Of a stretch of DNA of 64,000 nt, positions 63,633-64,000 are shown in pieces. This DNA is from Acholeplasma granularum ATCC 19168 (lineage in GTDB: Bacteria > Bacillota_I > Bacilli_A > Acholeplasmatales > Acholeplasmataceae): assembly GCF_000526235.1 (NCBI RefSeq), contig NZ_JAFR01000009.1:86807-150806 (forward strand), given 5' to 3'. Every line of letters starts with the position of its first letter. Position 1 is the first letter of the stretch. Made by a program: the position numbers and the translations under genes. The notes beneath the pieces are model-generated. The model made no database searches. It was given only the letters and a program-made list of their open reading frames with translations, and had not been told where the DNA came from.

Positions 63633-63696
63633 AGTTTAGTTTCACTGTTACGCGGAACGTGGCTATACTAATAGCCACGTTATCGCGTACTAAACT
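63633..63696. repeat. Nested inverted repeat between immunity gene and second RHS tip
   Basis: An 11-bp perfect stem AACGTGGCTAT (63656-63666) with ATAGCCACGTT (63671-63681) around a 4-nt loop. Outside it are ACGCG/CGCGT (63650-63654 and 63684-63688) and AGTTTAGT/ACTAAACT (63633-63640 and 63689-63696). No T-run follows. It could be a strong RNA hairpin or a recombination or attachment-like site. Confidence 0.7.
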
Positions 63697-63765
63697 GTGC
63701 CTAAAAAGTTGACTTGTTGGCTCTATGAAGATGATTTATTTTAAAAATACGGACTAGATATAATT

Positions 63766-64000
63766 ATGCTGGGTTACAGGCACATGACTCCAGTGATGTA
63801 TTTAGATAGGGACGGAAACTTTGCAATTTCAATATTTGTAGCTGGTATTATCATTGGTGGCATATTAGGCGGTGTAACTCGAGGAGCAATTGCTTATAAC
63901 GATGGAGCAAGGGGTTGGGATCTGGTTGGAGAGATTGCAATTGGAACGGCGGCTGGTATGGTTATAGGTGGAGCAGCAGGTGCAGTTGCAGCGTCTGGTG
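63766..64000 (+). CDS. Second, displaced RHS C-terminal tip (runs off window)
   Basis: An open frame from ATG 63766 to the end of the window, incomplete at the 3' end. It carries TPVMYLDRDGN, the same core-ending signature as NPVMYSDPSGN of the RHS gene upstream, then a Gly/Ala/Ile-rich linker (FVAGIIIGGILGG, GTAAGMVIGGAAGAVAAS). The RHS core itself is missing, there is no ribosome binding site, and the frame before the ATG closes at 63742. This is the form of an orphan toxin cassette that could replace the current tip by recombination. The toxin domain lies beyond the window. Confidence 0.65.
   Translation, partial: MLGYRHMTPVMYLDRDGNFAISIFVAGIIIGGILGGVTRGAIAYNDGARGWDLVGEIAIGTAAGMVIGGAAGAVAASG

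Noticed and set aside
1..64000. CRISPR array, insertion sequence or prophage
   Set aside because: No regularly spaced repeats, transposase, integrase or phage structural genes were seen.

Overview
The window most likely comes from an Acholeplasma-like mollicute. The DNA is strongly AT-rich and the housekeeping genes are of Firmicutes/Tenericutes type (RNase J, RqcH, CvfB, YidD, the rimP-nusA-ylxR-ylxQ-infB-rbfA order, an omega subunit next to gmk). UGA acts as a true stop (for example the ends of the galT-like gene at 34108 and the ComFC-like gene at 46112), which argues against Mycoplasma and Spiroplasma. I saw no cell-wall genes. The genus is an inference; the sequence does not name it.

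Layout. 1-5.9 kb: end of pheT, then rlmN-rsgA-rpe-thiN, convergent rpmB, a FakA-like kinase gene and tRNA-Leu(GAG). 6.0-8.1 kb: a small SGNH hydrolase and a DUF2130 coiled-coil protein. 8.1-12.5 kb: an amino-sugar operon (GNAT, nagB, a divergent ROK kinase, a PIG-L deacetylase) followed by a sirtuin that contains no cysteine. 12.5-31.6 kb: a 19-kb operon for uronic-acid-containing polysaccharide, probably glycosaminoglycan. It holds an RpiR regulator, a GH88 unsaturated glucuronyl hydrolase, LplB/LplC-type permeases, KduI, a giant Big2-domain surface protein, a heparinase II/III-like lyase, an LplA-type binding lipoprotein, a PL8-type lyase without signal peptide and a beta-helix surface protein. 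Its promoter carries a perfect match to the CcpA cre consensus. 31.6-35.2 kb: an AraC regulator divergent from a GalT/NahK-like pair that would activate the hexosamine released by the operon.

35.3-61.7 kb is mostly core genome: YgaC-like and YutG-like enzymes, tRNA-Gly and tRNA-Thr, an M50-like membrane protease, a methyltransferase, cold-shock protein, a Fic protein whose catalytic His is Tyr, CvfB, ProRS, an esterase, YidD, an EF-G paralogue, a shrunken ComFC, HPF, superoxide dismutase, RqcH, gmk-rpoZ, uvrC, an exonuclease, RNase J, a HAD phosphatase, an aldose epimerase, CoaD and the rimP-rbfA operon.

61.7-64 kb is accessory: an RHS-type polymorphic toxin locus. Its RHS frame lacks a start and is cut by one in-frame stop. 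It ends in a variable, probably toxic C-terminus, is followed at once by a candidate immunity gene, and then, beyond a 64-nt nested inverted repeat, by a second displaced RHS tip running off the end of the window.

Working model (inference). Membrane-anchored lyases cut host glycosaminoglycan at the cell surface and the LplABC-type importer brings in oligosaccharides. Cytosolic PL8 and GH88 enzymes finish depolymerisation and KduI handles the unsaturated uronate. The hexosamine half enters metabolism through either the nagB/ROK/PIG-L operon or the NahK/GalT pair.
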